Source: Zingiber officinale
Lineage: Eukaryota; Streptophyta; Magnoliopsida; Zingiberales; Zingiberaceae
Length of the DNA stretch: 64,000 nucleotides
Reading direction: 5' to 3'
NCBI RefSeq assembly: GCF_018446385.1
Contig: NC_056000.1
Span: 33,703,511-33,767,510, forward strand
A program made the translations under genes and the position numbers. The notes under the pieces are model-generated. The model searched no databases and had not been told where the DNA came from. It worked only from the letters and a program-made list of their open reading frames with translations. Positions 9,376 to 20,114 of this stretch are shown piece after piece; positions within the stretch are counted from its first letter, which is position 1; each line of letters starts with the position of its first letter.

Positions 9376-10829
9376 ATGACCGGCTTGATAGAACCGCCAA
9401 AGTTTGAAGGCGGAGGCTTATGGGACTTCACATATTGGATGATGAAGATGGAGGTCTTCTTCAACACAGATTGGGACACCATGATGGTGGTCCAAGAGCC
9501 GTTCGAAGTTCCGAAGGACAAGAAGGGAAAGAGACTCCGACCGCGTCATTGGACGGAGGAGCAAACCTCACGATCAAAGGCAAATTCAAAAGTAATATCG
9601 ATTTTAATTGATATTTTACCTAATGACATGATGAGTCGTGTAGGTGAATATGAGAACACCCATGATTTGTGGAGCAAAATAAAGAAGGTTCCATAGGAAG
9701 AACCTTTGTCTACATAAGAGGAGGAAAAATCCGAAGAAATGGATGAAGAAGCTCAAGTAGAGAAGGAGCAATCAGATGTGGAGACCAATTCAACATCAAA
9801 AGAAGAAGAGGAAGTGAATTTGGTCACATTTGAGGAAAAGGATGAAGAAAGGTCATCCACAAGTGTGGATGAGGAAGATATAGCATCTACATCCTCAAAG
9901 GTTGAAGAAGAATCCAAGACAAGTGAAGAGGAAGAAGAAGAAATCTTGGAAGAAGTCAACCTAGTGAGCACCTCCACCGAAGCAAAGTCAAAAGATAACA
10001 TTGTATGCTTTGGATGCAATGAAAGGGGACACTACAAAAGTAAATGTCCAATGGTAAGAAGGTAACTCCTAAACTCACTCAAATTATTTTAGATACTAAT
10101 TTGGGTTGTAACATTAATGGTGCCAAGAAGAAGAAGGAGAAGAAGCACATTAAGTGCTTCACTTGTGGTGAAATAGAGCACTACCACACCAAATTCCCAA
10201 GGAAGAGAGAGCTCAAAAAGTTGGGGAATTTAAGGATGTGGGAAAAGAAGTGGAGGAATAATGGAGGCTCATGTCAAAGGGGAGCGCCAAAGGTAAAGGG
10301 CAAGGTAAACCCTAATTTAAATTTGAAGTCAAATTTAAATTCCTCCATGCATGCTAGAAATAATTCTTATTATTTACCCATGCAAAATTTTGGTTTCAAA
10401 TATCATGATAGGAAAAGGGTAATTGTAGATCATAACCCTAAGGTGTCTATTTATGATAAATCTAGAAATGGTAGACCTAAGGAAACCCAAGGTATTAATC
10501 CCAAGAAGGGCAGACACATGCCTAGAAAGGGTAGGTCTAGAAATGTTCATGGTGGACATGTTGATTCTAGGGTTAGGAACCTAGAAAGGGAAAATCAAGC
10601 TTTGAAGGCAAAGCTTGATAAGTTGGAAAAAACCCTAGAAAGATTCAATGTTGGATCTAAGGATTTAGGTATGGTGTTGGGTAGCCAAAGGCCCAACAAT
10701 GATAGATCGAGTTTGGGATACCGATCTAGTGTCTCCAAGGCTAAGAGAAAGTCTTATGCTAGACTTGCATATGACTATAGCAAGGAGAAGCCAATAAATG
10801 GCAAGACAAATCCATTTAAAGGTAAGTAG
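9376..10829 (+). pseudogene. Copia-like Gag of element A, frameshifted
   Basis: The N-terminal part (MTGLIEPPKFEGGGLWDFTYW...) matches the Copia Gag capsid pattern (usual form: F.G.NY..W...M). One stop after 9696 and a frameshift near 10062 break it. The middle is a long Glu/Ser-rich acidic stretch (9739-10000). Then come two zinc knuckles: CFGCNERGHYKSKC (about 10008-10050, intact CCHC) and CFTCGEIEHYHTKF (about 10156-10197), where the last Cys is Phe. A basic linker leads to a coiled coil (LERENQALKAKLDKLEKTLE, about 10576-10640). The protein ends without a protease. Same domain order as the Gags of B and C. Confidence 0.85.
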
Positions 10830-12014
10830 AAATTAACCAAGGATAAGGTGTCCAAGGTTAAGAAAGTTAGGTTTGTAGGCCAAGTGTCACCGGAGGTACA
10901 CCAATGTGGCCTAGCTATGGTGGATGGATCACCTAGGGAGGTGGCTAAGACTAAGGGCTTTAGGGGGAGGTCTAAGAGTCAAGTTGAGACTCATGGCCAA
11001 TGGATTTCAAGTGGGTTTTACTTGGGAGTCTAGGTTGGGTCATGGAATGTGCCAAGTGGTTTGGAGACGGACTTGAGTCTCAAACCTAGGGATTTGGCAC
11101 AATTGGTTTATGGTTCATGCAAGAAATATGACAATTGGGGTCATATAGCATGAAAATTGATTTTGGATGTATAGATGTTATATAAACCAATGCTAGGGAT
11201 GCATTATGGGTTAGTATAGGCAAATATATCAAGAGGAAGCTAAAACTAGGACTTTAGGTCAAGGTTCAATTGAACCATTTAGCTAGTTTTGGGTTTTGTG
11301 TCCATCTTGGGATTGGTGATAGATACATTTTTGAATGTATTTTTCCCAAGTAGACATGGGTAAAACATACCTCTCTATAAAATTTGAGAATTTTTGGATG
11401 TCTATGAAATTATTGGCGTATTTCTGAATTTGAGTCAGAAATGTTGAAAAAGGCTGAAACAGTGTGTCAGTCGACTGGTACAGTTACCAGTCGACTGGTA
11501 ATAGTGAAAACCGAGCACAGAATGGTTCTGTGTGTTGTTTTGATAAGGGCAGTCGACTAGGGCAGTTGACTGATACCAGTCTGATTTTGTTTTCAGCATT
11601 GGTTTGTGACCGGGTCAACTCATTGAGGTGTTTGAGATCTATGGAGGATGAATACATGAGTTTAGGGTCAGTTGGATGATAAGTTTTCAACAATTGGGAT
11701 ATTGTTGGACAACTTTTTGGATGTTAGGTAAAGGGGGAGAAGTAAGGTTAAGTTGGGAAAACCTGAAAGGGTCTTTGCGTAGGGGGAGCCTTGGGATAGG
11801 TTCTTAAAAAACCCGTTGTAAAAATCCTAGCTCGATGAGGAGCTTAGGTGTAGGGGGAGCCTTGGGATAGGTTTCGATGCATGTTGCATTTTGTTTCTGT
11901 GGTGTAAGTCCAAATGTGTAGCCTTGGCAACGTAAGTCCATTTGTTTTAGCATATTTATTTTCTATTATTTTCCCTAACTTAAACGTATTGTCAAACATC
12001 ACAAAGAGAGAGAT
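10830..12014 (+). other. Element A 3' internal region with palindromes and polypurine tract
   Basis: Non-coding. A second GTCGAC palindrome cluster lies at 11464-11580 (GTCGACTGG and GTTGACTG copies). The GGGGGAG-type motif common to all these families recurs at 11731-11860. The polypurine tract ACAAAGAGAGAGAT (about 12001-12014) precedes the 3' LTR. Confidence 0.75.
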
Positions 12015-12082
12015 TGTTGGAGCAATCACAATGGTCTGTGGGACCATGTGTTTTGGTGTTTGGGAAAAGGGTTTAAGTTAGG
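11974..12082 (+). repeat. Inverted repeat bracketing the polypurine tract of element A
   Basis: CCTAACTTAAAC (11974-11985) pairs with GTTTAAGTTAGG (12071-12082). CAAACATCA (11993-12001) pairs with TGGTGTTTG (12054-12062) with one G-U type pair. The tract and the first 40 bases of the LTR lie in the loop. Confidence 0.7.
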
Positions 12083-13095
12083 TTCACCCTTGTATTTGAT
12101 ATGTGTACTTGAGTTGTGCAGGACTACAGGATACACATGAGACTCAGGTTGACGGCTTCGGGTCCGGTGAATGATGTCATTGGGGACGAGCCGCGGGCTT
12201 GTATGCATCCGAGGGACCGTGGACAAGGTAGTAAGGACAAGGGCCGAGGGAAGCGACTTCAAGGCATACGCGAAGGATGGCATTGGGAACGAGCCGCGGG
12301 CTTGTATGCATCCGAGGGACGAGAGCCAAAGAGGAAGTAGGCTTGAAGGCAAAAGGTCAAGGCTGCGAAGGAAGTGTCAAATGAGTCGTAAGGGTGAGGG
12401 TCCGAGTGCTGTGAGAGAATGTACTCGGTACTAGTTGACTGCATGTTTCATCAGTCGACTGGCGCAGTCGACTGGTGCAGTCGACTGGCGCAGTCGACTG
12501 GTGCAATCGACTGGGAGCGAACAGAATGCTTCTGTTCGCTCAACCAGTGTGGAGCAGCCGACTACTAGTTTTAGCAGTCGACTAGTATCGAGCCGTTGGG
12601 ATGTAATCGTCGAATTTCCACAGAGGGTTGTCGACTGCATGTTTTGGCAGTCGACTGGTAGGCGGGGTTTTCTAACCCGCAACCTATATAACCAAGCCTT
12701 GGAAGCTTGGTTGAGACTGACGAAATAGAGGTGGTTAATCTCTATTAGTAGTCTACCTGTGCCCTAGCTTGTAAAGAGCCCTTGGTGAGAGTTGTGATGA
12801 GGTTTCTCCACCCACAAGGAGCTACGTGAGCTAACCGGAGGTCTTACGAGGAGTAATCCACCGACAGATAGGGATCGTCCACTTCAAGGACACGCCGTGG
12901 AGTAGGAGCTTTATCTCCGAACCACGTAAATGATCGTGTAGCTTGGTTTGCACTCTTTCTTGTCTTTAGTTTAATTTCCTTTAGCTTGTTTGTTTTGTAT
13001 ATTCCGCTGTGCATACTAACAAGTGTAGGAAGATTAATCGATTTGGGGGCCCCGTCTATCCAACCCCCTTCAAGTCGGTCGACCGATTCCTTAAA
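12015..13095 (+). repeat. 3' LTR of element A
   Basis: 1081 bp, TGTTGG...TTAAA, with TATATAA at 12685-12691. It is 26 bp longer than the 5' LTR, equal to two extra 13-bp palindrome units in the 12450-12520 cluster. Confidence 0.92.
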
Positions 13096-13100
13096 TAACC

Positions 13101-13640
13101 TACATCCTGAAAGTCAAAATTACATACCCTACGATATGCTAGATAATCTAGAAGAATTATGGGATGAATTTCAAGATACAAATCTAATGTTTAAACAACT
13201 CAGTACTAAGACTACAGAAGAACTTAACTGTCCACATGAGTGTATACTCAAAATAGGAATTGATAACATTCTTTTTTTTTTGTAGTTATTATCCATCTTT
13301 AGATAAAAGAGGTACCTGTAAGTTATGTAAGAAACAAGTCTGTAATCTTTGTCTTCAACAACCATTCCCTATTACAATACCCATAAGCTAGCTCTCTAAG
13401 GGAGGTACTCAAAATTTTTTATTAGAAACAAGAGTCTATGTATTAGAAACTCGTATTCATAAATTAGAAACAGAACTAGAGACCCGGGATAAACAAATGA
13501 AAGAAAACCTTCTTCCGCTTTCTTCTCATGCTACTCTTGATAAAGGCAAAGGCTTACAACTTACACCAGCAGATATAATAAATAGAGATCTAGTCTTTAT
13601 AAAGCCTCTAGTATCTATAATAAAGAAAAAACTCTAGATA
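13101..13640 (+). pseudogene. Pararetrovirus ORF continuation (zinc-finger and coiled-coil part)
   Basis: The viral frame cut at 8265 resumes here. It shows Cys/His text around 13220-13360 (a CKLCKKQVCNLC cluster that may be a Zn-binding motif of the coat protein region) split by a frameshift at a T10 run (13272-13281). It is followed at about 13420-13500 by a heptad-like coiled coil (LETRVYVLETRIHKLETELE). In-frame stops occur. No movement protein domain is visible between the promoter and the protease, so the copy is probably internally deleted. Confidence 0.55.
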
Positions 13641-13996
13641 TTAGAGTCAAATGCCTGGTAAATATTCATGGCCATGAATTCACACTACATGTCTTTCTAG
13701 ATAGTGGAGCCACTAACTCCACAATAGATAAAAATACACTTCTTTCAGTCTTGCCAAAAACTTTTATAAAAATTGCATCACAACCATTACTAAGTATACA
13801 ATTTGATGGCCAACAATTAGCTTGCGTACAATTTGTCACTAACGCCCATCTGAGGTTTTCTGACAACTGTGGTAAATATAGCACACCACTCCCACTCTCT
13901 AAATTTTGGATTAAACCATTATTACATCCTAATATTCACTTAATCATAGGCTTAAATTTTCTTGTAGCACCAGATAGAGCTACAAGAAACACTTAA
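13641..13996 (+). pseudogene. Pararetrovirus aspartic protease fragment
   Basis: The retropepsin-like domain shows LDSGATNSTID at about 13696-13728 (active-site D-S-G) and a second strand IIGLNFL at about 13942-13962, the usual psi-loop position. It ends with TAA at 13994-13996, just before the join to the gypsy element. Protease normally precedes RT in caulimovirids. Its position here, downstream of RT, transactivator and promoter, means the copy crosses the genome's circular junction. Confidence 0.7.
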
Positions 13997-14029
13997 TCCT
14001 AGGCTTAAGTTCACTTAAACTTTGGAAGA

Positions 14030-15172
14030 CATCGGACGGTTCACGACGGTGACGCTGGCGCAAAAGGAGCTCGACATTTTGATACAAGCCCTAGCAGCGA
14101 AGATAACAGAGCAACAGTAACAACAGGCCCAAGCGCCAACAGGCAATGGCCGAATGCCAAGTGTAGGAGTCAGCAGCATCAACCGTCAAGTTGACCGAGC
14201 GGATCGAGTGTTTGCTCAGGGTAATAGCAAGAAGTCGGCTGGCACGTATAGGAACACGCTCAATGCGCCTATGCCCTTCCATCGAGCCATGTTCAGGATC
14301 CCAGTGGAGGAACGGGGTCGAGCGGATAAAAATCGGGAGTCTTCCTCAAACGACATACTTGTTCGGGATGTGAGGAAAGGGAAGGCACCTAGAGAGGATG
14401 ATTTGCTCGAACGGGTCAATCAGCAGTTTTCAGAGGGAATTCTGAACGATCCTCTGTCAAAGCACTACACTCCGCTGGTGATCGGAGAGTACAACGGAAC
14501 CATCGACTCAGACAACCACTTGGCCAAATTCGACAATGCGGCCACACTTCATCAGTATACCGATGGAGTTAAATGTCGGGTCTTCCTCACCACTCTCTCC
14601 GGATCGGTATAACGCTGGTTCAAAAGATTACTAGAGGGATCGATCCACAACTTCAAGGACTTGCGGGCGGCATTCCTTCACCACTTCGCCAGTAACCACC
14701 GCCACCAAAAGACGAGCGTGAACTTTTTCTCACTCAAGCAAGGCCCAGAGAGGCATTGGAGGCCTACATCCAGTGCTTCAATCAGGTGGCAAGGGACATC
14801 CCGGCGGTCTCCTTGGATGTGTTGGTGAACGCCTTCACCCAAGGGCTCATCGAAGGAGTGTTCTTCCGATCGCTTATTCGGAAGCCACCGAGGGACTTCG
14901 ACCACCTACAAAAGAAGGTCAACGAATACATCAACATGGAAGAAGTCCAGGCGACAATGAAGAAGGAGACACCCGCCGAGCCCGCAGGAGTGTCTGAACT
15001 GCGGCAGTCGAGCAGTCATCAACCCCCCAAGGGGCCTCGATCAGGAGGAGCCCCGCCACACCACGAGCCCAAGACACATGTCATCCAACATATGGCGGAC
15101 ACTCATCCAAAGGCTGCAAAAGGCAAGATGTTGACACTGATGTTCTGCTGCTTCTATCAGTTGGCAACGTAA
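14030..15172 (+). pseudogene. Gypsy (Tat) Gag
   Basis: It starts near TVTLAQKELDILIQALAAK (about 14050) and continues with the Retrotrans_gag core: YTPLVIGEYNGTIDSDNHLAKF (14467-14530), a W-x-x-R block after an in-frame stop at 14610, LRAAFLHHFAS, and FFSLKQG...EALEAYIQCFNQV. The last long open stretch (14756-15172) covers VLVNAFTQGLIEGVFFRSL and KPPRDFDHLQKKVNEYINMEE, standard Tat Gag text. A frameshift lies near 14740 and no complete zinc knuckle is seen. Confidence 0.85.
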
Positions 15173-15585
15173 AACACCCGAGACCGCTACAACCTAACAG
15201 CTAGCAGGTCATCCCCATGGGGATATTGTCGTCAATCCCTATCACCTGATCGATGACACAGGCACTGATCAACCATCCGAAGTGAGGAGAAAAGGACAAC
15301 AACTGAATCACACCACCATCAGTCTCAGCGTGGGAACAATCCAAGTCCCATCTGAGTCTCCATCGAGTGGAACAGACATGCGGCTCGAGAGGAGGATAAC
15401 AGGAGCAACGCCACTTGGGGGAGATAGGCATGATCGTCGTTGGACCAACAGACGATAATTCCAACCGACCGAGGAAGTCACACGCTCGACGGCTTGAGAT
15501 TCACAGTACCATGGGTTGCAACAAAGAGAGGGCTGAAGGATCCGAGATTAGCTTCGCCCCCAGAGATCTAGAGAGAGTGGAGATC

Positions 15586-15888
15586 CCTCACGATGATACA
15601 CTGATCATCCGAGCGGTGATTATCAATTATACTATTTATCAAACTTTTATTGATACAGGGAGTTAGGTGAACATTATATTCAAGAAGGCGTTCGATCAGA
15701 TGCAAATCGACCGGAGCAGGCTGCTGCCCATGACAACTCAGCCCTATGGATTCATAGGCAATGAAGTGTTGCCAATCAGCCAAGTTTGCCTGGCTGTCTC
15801 ACTCGGGGAGGAGCCATTGAAGAGGAAAAGTACCTCCAACTTCATTGTGGTCGACGCATCGTCGACGTACAATGTTATATTGGACTGA
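15586..15888 (+). pseudogene. Gypsy (Tat) aspartic protease
   Basis: TFIDTGS followed at once by a TAG stop (15664-15666), then VNIIFKKAFDQM, LLPMTTQPYGFIGNEVLPIS and FIVVDASSTYNVILD. The last block matches the usual Tat ending FxVVDxxSxYNxILG. Active-site D-T-G is present but the stop kills the frame. Confidence 0.8.
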
Positions 15889-16149
15889 CTAGCCCTCAAC
15901 GAGTTCCCGACGATCGTATCCACCTACTGCCAGAAGATCAAATTCCCGGTGGATGATAGGGTGGACGAGGTCAAAGGCGTCCAGTTGGTCACACGATGAT
16001 GCTACGTCAAGATGGTCAAATCAGAAGCAAGGGTTGCTTAGAAAATCCGTGCATGGAGGTGAACGTTATCACGGAGAAGCCCCCTACGCTGGTTTACGAG
16101 GAAAAGGAGGAGATTCAGATCCACCCGAGTCGGTCAAAGGCAACCACCT

Positions 16150-17195
16150 TCATAGCCATCGATCTGGAAAGCGCGAAAAAGGCAAAGTTGGTCGCCTGCC
16201 TTAGACAAAATTATGATGTGTTCGCTTGGTCGATGCATGAGCTTCCTGGCATCTCGCCGAGTGTGGCTCAACACAAGCTCCGCGTCTGACCAGACGCTCG
16301 GCCGGTGAAGCAAAAGAAGAGAGACTTTAGCACGAAGCAAAACTTGATCATCCAAACAGAGATAGAGAAACTGCTGGAGGCCGGCCACATACGGGAAGTG
16401 CAATTCCCGAGCTGGTTCGCTAACGTCGTGCTGGTTTCCAAGCCGGGCAACAAATGGCGGGTCTACATCGACTTTCACGACTTGATTAAGGTGTGTCGGA
16501 AGGATTTCTATCCACTGCACTGGATAAACTAGATGATGGACTCTACGGTGGGCAGCAAGCTGATCTGCATGCTCGACACGTATCAGGGCTACCACCAAGT
16601 ACCGCTCGCCAGAGAGGATCAGGAAAAGGTCAAGTTTATCATGGCCGAAGGAACGTTCTGCTATAACGTCATACCGTTCGGACTAAAGAACATCGGCGCC
16701 ACCTACCAGAGGCTCATAAACAAGGTGTTTCGGCGACAAATCAAATGTAACATAGAAGTATATGTCGAAAACATATTAATAAAGTCACTCCGAGCTGTTG
16801 AGCTATGTGTAGACATCGAAGAAACATGCCGAACCTTAAGAGCATATGGGATAAAGATGAACCCGAGCAAATGTCTTCAGTATGAAGAGTGGACACTTCC
16901 TTGGATACATCATCACCGAACGGGGCATCGAGGCGAATTCGAGCAAGGTGAATGCGCTACAAGACATGTCTTTGCTTCACAACTTGAAGGAGGCTCAACG
17001 GCTGACCGAACGAATCACCGTACTATCTAGGTTCATCTCTAAGTCATGTCTAGGTTCATCTCTAAGTCATTCGATCGAAGTCATCCATTCTTCAAGGTGT
17101 TACGCCAAGCTACAAAGTTTCAATGGAACGCGGAGTGCGACCGGGCATTGGAAGAGCTCAAGGAGTACCTTAATTTCTTGCTTGTGTTAGCTAAG
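16150..17195 (+). pseudogene. Gypsy (Tat) reverse transcriptase
   Basis: Visible RT blocks are IEKLLEAGHIREVQFPSWFANVVLV, KWRVYIDFHDL, a stop at 16530 within the usual YPLPxID block, LDTYQGYHQVPLA, FCYNVIPFGLKNIGATYQRL and the catalytic loop YVENILIKS (16759-16785). The loop should read YVDDMLVKS; both catalytic Asp are replaced, so the enzyme could not polymerise. A frameshift at about 16880 precedes GIEANSSKVNALQDM. A short local duplication (CATGTCTAGGTTCATCTCTAAGT-like text, 17026-17069) follows. Confidence 0.85.
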
Positions 17196-17575
17196 CCAAG
17201 TGCTAGTGAGTTGCTCTGATCTATTTGTCATCCACCGAGTATGCGCTTGGCTCGGCATTAGTTAGGCAAAACGGTCCAGAACAACAGCCCGTGTATTTTT
17301 TTGAACCATATATTGAAAGATACAGAATCCCACTACATCTGTCTTGAAAAGTTGGCTTATGCATTGGTGTTAGCCGCTCGGAGACTCAGTCCGTACTTTC
17401 TGGCTTACCTGATTGTTGTGATGACCAACAGTGCTCTAGGAAAAGTCCTTCTAAATTCGGAGGCATCCGGGCAAGTGATCAAGTGGACGATCGAGCTCAG
17501 TGAGTTCGACAACTAGTACTAGCCTCGAACAGTGATTAAAGCCCAAGCCTTGGCTGATTTCGTCACAGAGGTCTA
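17196..17575 (+). pseudogene. Gypsy RNase H linked to RT
   Basis: Degenerate text continues from RT to HILKDTESHYICLEKLAYALVLAARRLSPYF, then VVMTNSALGKVLLNSEASGQVIKWTIELSEFD and PRTVIKAQALADFV. These are standard Tat RT-RNaseH and linker blocks. Stops at 17515-17517 and 17572-17574 and an early frameshift are present. Confidence 0.8.
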
Positions 17576-17995
17576 AAATACCGAGTCAGATGCAACTTGG
17601 AAAATATACGTCGATGGCTTGTCCACTCATCAAGGCAGCAAGATCGATATATTATTAATTTCACCGTGGGAGAATCAGATGCAAATTTCTGTTCAGCTGG
17701 ATTATCGGGCCACCAATAACGAAGCTAAATATGAAGCGTTGATAGTCGGCTTACAGACAGCGCGACATGTCGAAGCCACAAAAATTCTCATTCACTCAGA
17801 CTCTTAGTTGGCCACTCAGCAGCTATTAAGGACATTCGAGATAAGCAGCGCCCGACTCAAGCTATACGCAGAAGCCTTCGAAAAGCTGAGAACAAATTTC
17901 CAAGAAGTCATTATACAGAATATCCTTTAATCAAACAACCAAGTAGCGGATAAACTGGCTAAATTAGCTAGTTCATTATCCCCGGTCGTGATAAG
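17576..17995 (+). pseudogene. Additional (archaeal-type) RNase H domain of the Tat element
   Basis: WKIYVDGLSTHQGSKIDILL (17599-17660, catalytic Asp in YVDG), TNNEAKYEALIVGLQTA (catalytic Glu in NEAKYEAL), ILIHSDS (third Asp) and a NNQVADKLAKLASSL end (fourth Asp). A stop follows HSDS at 17806. A second RNase H between the polymerase and integrase is diagnostic for plant Tat gypsy elements. Confidence 0.82.
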
Positions 17996-18290
17996 TCAGC
18001 CAATCAAATAGGTCTCACTGGTGGCGCATATCAACCGGATGGAGGGAATTTCCTTCCCAAACGACTGGAGAATGTCGTTGGTCGAATTCCTCCGCTCCAG
18101 AAGCACACCATTCGATCAGGAAGCAGCTCGCCTATTGAAGAAGAGAGTCGGATGATTTACATTGATCAAGGATCAATTTTACAAGTGGGCTTTCTCAAGA
18201 CTATTGCTTAAGTGCATTGGGTCAGAGGATGTGGAATACATTCTCCAAGAAGTGCACCAAGGCTCCTATGAAAATCATCCGGGAGGTTGT
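17996..18290 (+). pseudogene. Gypsy integrase N-terminal part (5' of the element F insertion)
   Basis: Reads WRMSLVEFLRS, EAARLLKKRVG, YKWAFSRLLLKCI and EVHQGSYENHPGG, the last holding the two His of the HHCC zinc finger. It is cut at 18290 by element F. The Cys pair (TCLSCQK) is at 29785-29808. About 45-50 bp of expected coding sequence between the two parts is missing. Confidence 0.78.
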
Positions 18291-19205
18291 TGTTGGTACC
18301 TTTGGAGGTCGGCAAGAGGGGAGAGGTGAATTACTCTGAAAAAATAAATCAACCTTTTCTCGGCTTATAACTAAATGAAGAACACTTGTAAATAAAAAGT
18401 AAAGAGACTAATTAAATGAAAGCAGATACAAAGGAGTTACATGGTTTGCAATCAGAGGATTTCTAATCCAAGGGAAATATGGCATACTATCTGAAGATCT
18501 CCTTTGGACGGAGTAGCCTATTACAGCGTTAACAACACAGACAGAAAAGTATAGCATAGAGAATTGTATTACAAGTGAATTGATTTAACTATGAAAATCA
18601 ATGCTATATTTATAGCACTGTTCGGGACGCCTGGAAAGGTTCCAGGTGCCTTGGGGGGATAAAATTTTATCCCTTTCGCACGGATCACAATTTGACCACG
18701 ATCTGGATAAGAACTCGGTCTGAGCGCCCGAAAGGGTTCCGGGCGACCCGGACTATTCCGAGCGCCCGGAATGGTTCCGGGCGCCCGGGCCCCCAAAGTC
18801 AACTCGGTAGAATTTTTTCGTCCGGGACCTTTGCTCCGGTTCAGCTCGCCTCGGTTCGGGTCTTCCACTCTAGTTTCGCTAGCTTGGGTAATCTCGGCCA
18901 TCCGGAATAGGGCTCACCCGAACCCAACTTCCGGCCTTTTCCTCAAGCAGCTTTCCTCCCCGATTTCTCGTCCCTCGAACGTCACATACATTCTTCTCAT
19001 CCATCGGTGTACTCTTCTGCGGTACCTCGTCCCTCAGACGCACCGAGCCCGTCGGCTCTCTCCCCGTGTCATCCTTCTCGCTAGCCGCGTCTTCCGCTCG
19101 ACTTCTTGTGCTCCTAAGCTCCTGCACACTTAGATACAAGGGTTAAATCAAACATGACCTAACTTAACTTGTTTAATCACATCAAAACACCTTGGGATTC
19201 CAACA
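18291..19205 (-). repeat. LTR of element F (left copy; 3' LTR)
   Basis: 915 bp. Read on the minus strand it begins TGTTGGAATCCC and ends ACCAACA. A TATA box (TATAAATA on minus) lies at 18607-18614. Immediately upstream of it (18620-18790) are GC-rich inverted repeats, for example CCTGGAA/TTCCAGG and GCGCCCGGAA/TTCCGGGCGC. Confidence 0.88.
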
Positions 19206-19245
19206 ATCTCCCCCTGTTTGATGTGAGCAACCCAAGTTAAGCTAG
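19159..19245 (-). repeat. Inverted repeat bracketing the polypurine tract of element F
   Basis: CTAACTTAACTTG (19159-19171) pairs with CAAGTTAAGCTAG (from 19233) with one mismatch. TCACATCAAA (19177-19186) pairs perfectly with TTTGATGTGA (19217-19226). The tract (TCTCCCCCT on plus, 19207-19215) and the LTR start lie in the loop. Confidence 0.75.
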
Positions 19246-20114
19246 GGTAAAACAAACATAATATAGAAACAAATAATTTTGCAAATAAGTGTAAGTAAGA
19301 TTTTTCAATGAAAATTTTTGAATACACCTCCCCCTAGACTTAACATTCTTCTCCCCCTTTGATTACATAAAAAAATGGGGTTCTTTAACAAGTCTAAGGT
19401 TAAATTTTTTTTTAAAAGAATTTGCAATAAATTAAAAATTTTTAAGTGTTAAAAAAATCTAAGTATGAAAATTTCTAAGTAAAAAAGAAATTTGATTTTC
19501 TAAGTTAAACATAACATTTTGTGCAACGGAATAACATATTTTAACAGAAATAATATTGAATTTTTCTAAGTGGAACTTTTAGAAGAAATTTTAATAAATG
19601 CTAAGAGTTGCAAAAAGTTTCTAAGTAAAAAAAATTCTGAGTTAAAAATAATTTTTAAAAAATGAGAAAATTTCTCTATGTTTTTGCAAACATAAATATT
19701 TTTGAGAATTGTCTAAAATAAATTGAGTAACCCTTTAAAGCATTTCAAATTAATGTTTTCCAGTTAGTCAATTAAACTTTTCATTTCAATACTTGGCTTC
19801 TAGGCAATGACAAGGCACTAAGCCTTCTTAGTTATTGGAGCAACAACCACTTTCTAGACAAAGCCTTATAAAGAAATTAAATATTTAATTTTCTTGCTGA
19901 AAATGCTAAGTCTAATTTTAAATTTAAATTAAACAGGTTTTTGAAACACAATAGAGGTTCGTTCCTACAAAGTTAATCAGGTATTTTTTTAGGAATATAA
20001 GCCTTTGATATTTTTCTGATTTGGCTTTTGTGAAACCTATAGTACCAGTTTAATCCTCTATAATTTCTAAAAAAAAGAAATATTTGAACAAACAGAATTT
20101 TTCAAGTTTTCTAT
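19206..20114 (-). other. Element F 3' internal region, non-coding
   Basis: AT-rich and without a recognisable gene apart from a short tail of the gag frame next to 20114. A block at 19805-19880 (GGCACTAAGCCTTCTTAG..., CTAGACAAAGCC...) resembles a block inside the LTRs of Copia family E. Confidence 0.6.

Larger units (their letters stand above)
8266..13095 (+). mobile_element. Gag-only LTR retrotransposon A (TR-GAG type)
   Basis: Complete element: 5' LTR 8266-9320, PBS at 9323, gag, polypurine tract just before 12015, 3' LTR 12015-13095. The 5-bp target duplication is TAACC (8261-8265 and 13096-13100). The internal region is only 2.7 kb and encodes a Copia-like Gag but no protease, integrase or RT, so movement would need enzymes from a partner. 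It was inserted into the viral remnant after viral integration. The LTRs are very similar but differ by an exact 26-bp expansion of a GTCGAC palindrome array. Confidence 0.92.
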
